Below are positions 61,227 to 64,000 of a stretch of 64,000 nucleotides of DNA, in pieces (within the stretch, counting starts at the first letter, position 1; the number at the start of each line of letters is the position of its first letter). Position numbers and translations under genes: made by a program. Below the pieces are notes generated by a model, which worked only from the letters and a program-made list of their open reading frames with translations, was not told the origin of the DNA and did no database searches. Source of the stretch: Haematobacter missouriensis (GTDB taxonomy: Bacteria; Pseudomonadota; Alphaproteobacteria; Rhodobacterales; Rhodobacteraceae); NCBI RefSeq assembly GCF_000740775.1, contig NZ_JFGS01000001.1:186001-250000 (forward strand), written 5' to 3'.

Positions 61227-62837
61227 ATGGACAGGCCAGAGACGAAGGATGCCGGGCAACGCCTTTCGGCAGAGGGTAAACCCGGAAGCACGGGAGCGGA
61301 CACTCTCTGCGACACGCTTCTGGCGGCCGGGGTCGATACCTGCTTTGCCAACCCTGGCACTTCTGAAATGCATTTCGTCGCCGCGCTTGATCGCAAACCG
61401 TCGATGCGCTGCGTGCTCGGCCTGTTCGAAGGCGTGGTGACGGGGGCCGCGGACGGATATGCCCGTATGGCCGGCAAACCGGCAGCGACACTGCTTCATA
61501 CCGGGCCGGGGTTGGCCAACGGGCTGGCCAACCTGCACAATGCGCGTCGGGCGCGCACGCCGATGATCAACGTCGTAGGGGATCACGCGGGCTATCACGT
61601 TGCCCTCGATGCGCCGCTGACCAGCGATATCGACAGCCTCGCGCGGCCCATGTCCAACTGGGTGCGTCGGGTCAGCCACGGCACCGTCTCACGCGATACC
61701 GCCGATGCGATCGTTGCCGCACGAGGAGAGCCCGGCGGTATCGCCACGCTGATCCTGCCGGCGGACGTGGCCTGGGGGCCGTCTGACGCGGCCCTTGTGA
61801 CACCTGCTGCCCCGCGTCGCCCACGGGTTCCCTCAGAGGCGGTGGAGGCTGCGGCCCGCGCCCTTCGCAGCGGCAAGAAAGTGCTTTTGCTCCTTGGCGA
61901 CAGTGCGCTGCTGTCCGATCCGCTGGAGGCCGCCGGGCGTCTAGCTGAGGCGACGGGTGCGCGGCTGATGGCCGAGCAGTCGAACCGCCGCATCGCGCGC
62001 GGGGCGGGGCGGGTGGATATCCCGTGCAGGCCCTATCCGGTCGATCTCGCTCTGAAGGCCGTGGAAGGGGTGGAGGTGATGATCCTCGTCGGCGCGCGCG
62101 CGCCGGTCGCCTTCTTTGCCTATCCGGGCAAGCCGGGGAGTCTCGTTCCGCCGGGCTGCGAGGTGCTCACCCTCGCCGAACCCGGTCAGGACATGCTGGA
62201 GGCGCTGGAGGGCGTTGCGAGTGTCCTCTCGCTCCCCGCGTCCGTACGGGCGAAGCTCTCCCCATTCTCTCCCCCTGCTCTGCCGGAGGATGAGGGTGCG
62301 CTGACCCCCCGCGCGATTGCACAGGCGGTCGGAGCGCTGCTGCCCGAAGGCGCCGTCATCATCAATGAGGCGATCACCTCCGGCGCGGAGATCGCTCCGA
62401 TGACGGCCTCTGCCGCGCCGCATGACCTGCTTGCGCTGACCGGAGGTGCGATCGGAGAGGGCCTTCCGATGGCGACCGGTGCCGCTATAGGCGCGCCGGG
62501 GCGGAAGGTGATCGCCATGCAGGCAGATGGCAGTGGCATGTACACCGTGCAGGCCTTGTGGACGCAGGCGCGGGAACGGCTGAACATCGTCAACATCATC
62601 TATGCCAATCGCGAATATGCTATTCTGCGCGGGGAACTTGCGAATGTCGGTGCCGGCGCGCCGGGCGTGAATGCCACGCGGATGCTCGATCTGGGCAATC
62701 CCGATATCGACTGGGTGACACTGGCGGCGGGTCTGGGTGTGGAGGGCACACGGGTGGAGACGCCGAAAGCCTTCAGTGCCGCGCTTCGCGCCGCCCTGTC
62801 GCGCGAAGGTCCTTTCCTGATCGAGGCGGTGATCTGA
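61227..62837 (+). CDS. ThDP-dependent decarboxylase (acetolactate-synthase / benzoylformate-decarboxylase-like)
   Basis: 536-residue thiamine-diphosphate enzyme with the three-domain POX fold. The cofactor-activating glutamate is Glu68 (LGLFEGVVTGAADGYAR); the C-terminal ThDP motif is ADGSGMYTVQALWTQ...YANREY, with Ala in place of the first Gly of GDG. The sequence is closest in feel to benzoylformate decarboxylase / acetolactate synthase large-subunit homologues. ATG 61227 has GGAGAAGGAG upstream. No small regulatory subunit follows, so an anabolic ALS role is less likely. Confidence 0.83.
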   Translation: MDRPETKDAGQRLSAEGKPGSTGADTLCDTLLAAGVDTCFANPGTSEMHFVAALDRKPSMRCVLGLFEGVVTGAADGYARMAGKPAATLLHTGPGLANGLANLHNARRARTPMINVVGDHAGYHVALDAPLTSDIDSLARPMSNWVRRVSHGTVSRDTADAIVAARGEPGGIATLILPADVAWGPSDAALVTPAAPRRPRVPSEAVEAAARALRSGKKVLLLLGDSALLSDPLEAAGRLAEATGARLMAEQSNRRIARGAGRVDIPCRPYPVDLALKAVEGVEVMILVGARAPVAFFAYPGKPGSLVPPGCEVLTLAEPGQDMLEALEGVASVLSLPASVRAKLSPFSPPALPEDEGALTPRAIAQAVGALLPEGAVIINEAITSGAEIAPMTASAAPHDLLALTGGAIGEGLPMATGAAIGAPGRKVIAMQADGSGMYTVQALWTQARERLNIVNIIYANREYAILRGELANVGAGAPGVNATRMLDLGNPDIDWVTLAAGLGVEGTRVETPKAFSAALRAALSREGPFLIEAVI

Positions 62838-62940
62838 TCGATACCGGCAGACCGGCCCGATGATCCTGGTAGCGCGATCCGGTGTGCAACCTGATCGCGC
62901 GCCGTTCATGGGGTGATTTCCCTTGGCGTGCGTTGCCTTG

Positions 62941-63927
62941 TCAGTCGTCGCCCGCTTCGGCCGGAGGAGGATCCCCGGCTGTCCGGGCAAGCGGATGTCG
63001 GGTCAGGACCAGTTCTTTCAGCCGCTCCTCCACCACGTGCGTATAGATCTCAGTGGTGGCGAGGTCGGCATGGCCGAGCAGGGTCTGGATCACCCGCAGG
63101 TCCGCCCCGCGCTCCAGCAGATGGGTGGCGAAGGCGTGGCGAAGCGTGTGAGGGGTGACCTGACCGGGATCGACGCCCGCCGCCACAGCGAACCGCTTGA
63201 TCAGCGTGTGGAAGTGGATCCGTGTCAGGTGCCCCTCGCGCCCGAAGGAGGGGAACAAGTAGCGGGAGGGCGCACGGCCTGCCAGCTTCTCGCTTTCCTC
63301 CCCGGCGTCGCGGTGGGCGAGCCAGGTTACCAGCGCCTCCCGTGCGGGGGTAGAAAGCGGCACCATCCGTTCCCGCCCGCCCTTGCCGCGGACAAGCAGC
63401 ATTCGGGGATCGCCACGGGCACCGGAAACTGGCAGGCTCACCAGCTCCGAGACGCGCATCCCCGTCGCATACAGCACTTCCATGAGACAGGCGTTGCGGA
63501 ACCGCTCCCCCTGTGTCTTGCCGAAGTTGCGTGCGGCGTCGAGCAGCCGCTCCACCTCCGCCACGCTGAGGGTGCCGGGCAGACGCTGATCCCGGCCTGG
63601 GCCTGTGATGCGGATGGCAGGGTGATCTTCGCGCAGACCGTCATCGACGGCGAAGCGGTAAAGCTGCCGGATCGCCGCCAGCCGCCGCGCGCGCGTGGCA
63701 CGGGACAGACCCTGCGCCTCGCAGAACACGAGATAGTCCTCCACATCGGCGCGGCCTGCGGTCAGAAAGTCCAGGTCTCGCCGCGCGAGCCAGCCCGCGA
63801 AATCCTTCAGATCCCGTCCATAGGCGAGCCGCGTATTACGGGCCGCATCACGCTCTGCCGCTTCGGCCTCCAGAAAGGCAGAGATCCAGCGCTCCATCAA
63901 CGTCAGCGAGGCGCGCTTGCCGGTCAT
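62941..63927 (-). CDS. xerD: Tyrosine recombinase XerD
   Basis: 328-residue site-specific recombinase that resolves chromosome dimers at dif. All catalytic residues are present: Arg158 (TGMRVSEL), Lys182 (RGKGGR), His260 and Arg263 (HTLRHAF), His286 (LLGHAD) and the nucleophile Tyr295 (TTEIYTHV). The N-terminal SAM-like DNA-binding domain is about 11-100. The start overlaps the stop of an upstream gene (ATGA). Housekeeping XerD rather than a phage integrase, judged by length and sequence. Confidence 0.93.
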   Translation of the reverse strand: MTGKRASLTLMERWISAFLEAEAAERDAARNTRLAYGRDLKDFAGWLARRDLDFLTAGRADVEDYLVFCEAQGLSRATRARRLAAIRQLYRFAVDDGLREDHPAIRITGPGRDQRLPGTLSVAEVERLLDAARNFGKTQGERFRNACLMEVLYATGMRVSELVSLPVSGARGDPRMLLVRGKGGRERMVPLSTPAREALVTWLAHRDAGEESEKLAGRAPSRYLFPSFGREGHLTRIHFHTLIKRFAVAAGVDPGQVTPHTLRHAFATHLLERGADLRVIQTLLGHADLATTEIYTHVVEERLKELVLTRHPLARTAGDPPPAEAGDD

Positions 63928-64000
63928 CCCCGGCGATCCAGCAGAATAAGCTGAAGGCCGATCTGTCGCGCGTCGTCCTCCAGGCCCGCAGCGCGGAGCG
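63924..64000 (-). CDS. C-terminus of an unidentified gene running off the right edge
   Basis: The frame open from the right edge ends in a TGA overlapping the xerD ATG; the last residues read QIGLQLILLDRRG. Codon use is like its neighbours and the 4-nt overlap is typical of operons, so it is probably a real gene transcribed with xerD. Too short to name. Confidence 0.5.
   Translation of the reverse strand, partial: LRAAGLEDDARQIGLQLILLDRRG

Noticed and set aside
62941-63927. Tyrosine recombinase as sign of an integrated element
   Set aside because: Sequence, length and operon overlap fit chromosomal XerD; no tRNA, att repeat or phage gene nearby.
1-64000. CRISPR arrays, complete insertion sequences, toxin-antitoxin pairs
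   Set aside because: Looked for regularly spaced repeats, transposase motifs with terminal inverted repeats and paired small genes; none seen.

Overview
The window is a high-G+C alphaproteobacterial chromosome segment, almost certainly from a member of the Rhodobacteraceae (Rhodobacter/Paracoccus/Roseobacter group). This rests on the gfa-adhI-isocytochrome c2 order, a VPLPA-CTERM surface protein, the rsmA-pdxA-surA-lptD-lptG-lptF block, a DUF4167 protein, an SspB-alpha type adaptor and a class II DAHP synthase. Coding density is high, with about 60 protein genes and one tRNA. I saw no intact insertion sequence, prophage or CRISPR array. No database search was run; all names rest on motifs and on recognised family sequence.

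Regions, left to right. (1) 0-6.6 kb: the end of an M20 amidohydrolase, then a leftward set of a LysR regulator, an HpcH/HpaI aldolase, deoxyribose-phosphate aldolase, a double-domain aldehyde dehydrogenase whose usual catalytic residues appear to be missing, and SspB. (2) 6.8-14.9 kb: a rightward Liv-type ABC importer operon in which two acyl-CoA-ligase-family genes are interleaved with the transporter genes. (3) 14.9-16.7 kb: tRNA-Gly(CCC) followed by a gene-poor tract. (4) 16.7-19.1 kb: glutathione-dependent formaldehyde oxidation (gfa, adhI, isocytochrome c2). (5) 19.2-22.8 kb: an M55 aminopeptidase, a Na/Pi cotransporter preceded by a good Pho-box candidate, and a choice-of-anchor A/VPLPA-CTERM protein. 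(6) 22.8-24.7 kb: DUF1289, ruvX and ccmI, leftward. (7) 24.9-32.4 kb: heterotetrameric sarcosine oxidase (soxBDAG), a nucleoside hydrolase and a D-amino-acid dehydrogenase. (8) 32.6-46.7 kb: housekeeping genes: prfA-prmC, DUF4167, rsmA-pdxA-surA-lptDGF, pepA-holC and aroG. (9) 46.9-54.3 kb: a GlxA-type regulator, an Atm1-like exporter, a LOG protein, RarD, SodB, a PAS protein, guanylate kinase and gamma-carbonic anhydrase. (10) 54.4-64 kb: an RpiR regulator divergent from ugpBAEC, a lysine 2,3-aminomutase-like radical SAM enzyme, a benzoylformate-decarboxylase-like ThDP enzyme, XerD and a fragment at the edge.

How the genes fit together: sarcosine demethylation (soxBDAG) feeds C1 units and can release formaldehyde, which gfa-adhI would oxidise. 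Phosphorus supply is a second theme, with a Pho-box-like site before the Na/Pi transporter and a complete ugp glycerol-3-phosphate importer under an RpiR-type regulator. The most system-like and least described element is the importer with two embedded ligase genes (6.8-14.9 kb), which suggests uptake of a carboxylic acid coupled to CoA activation. Its substrate cannot be read from the sequence.
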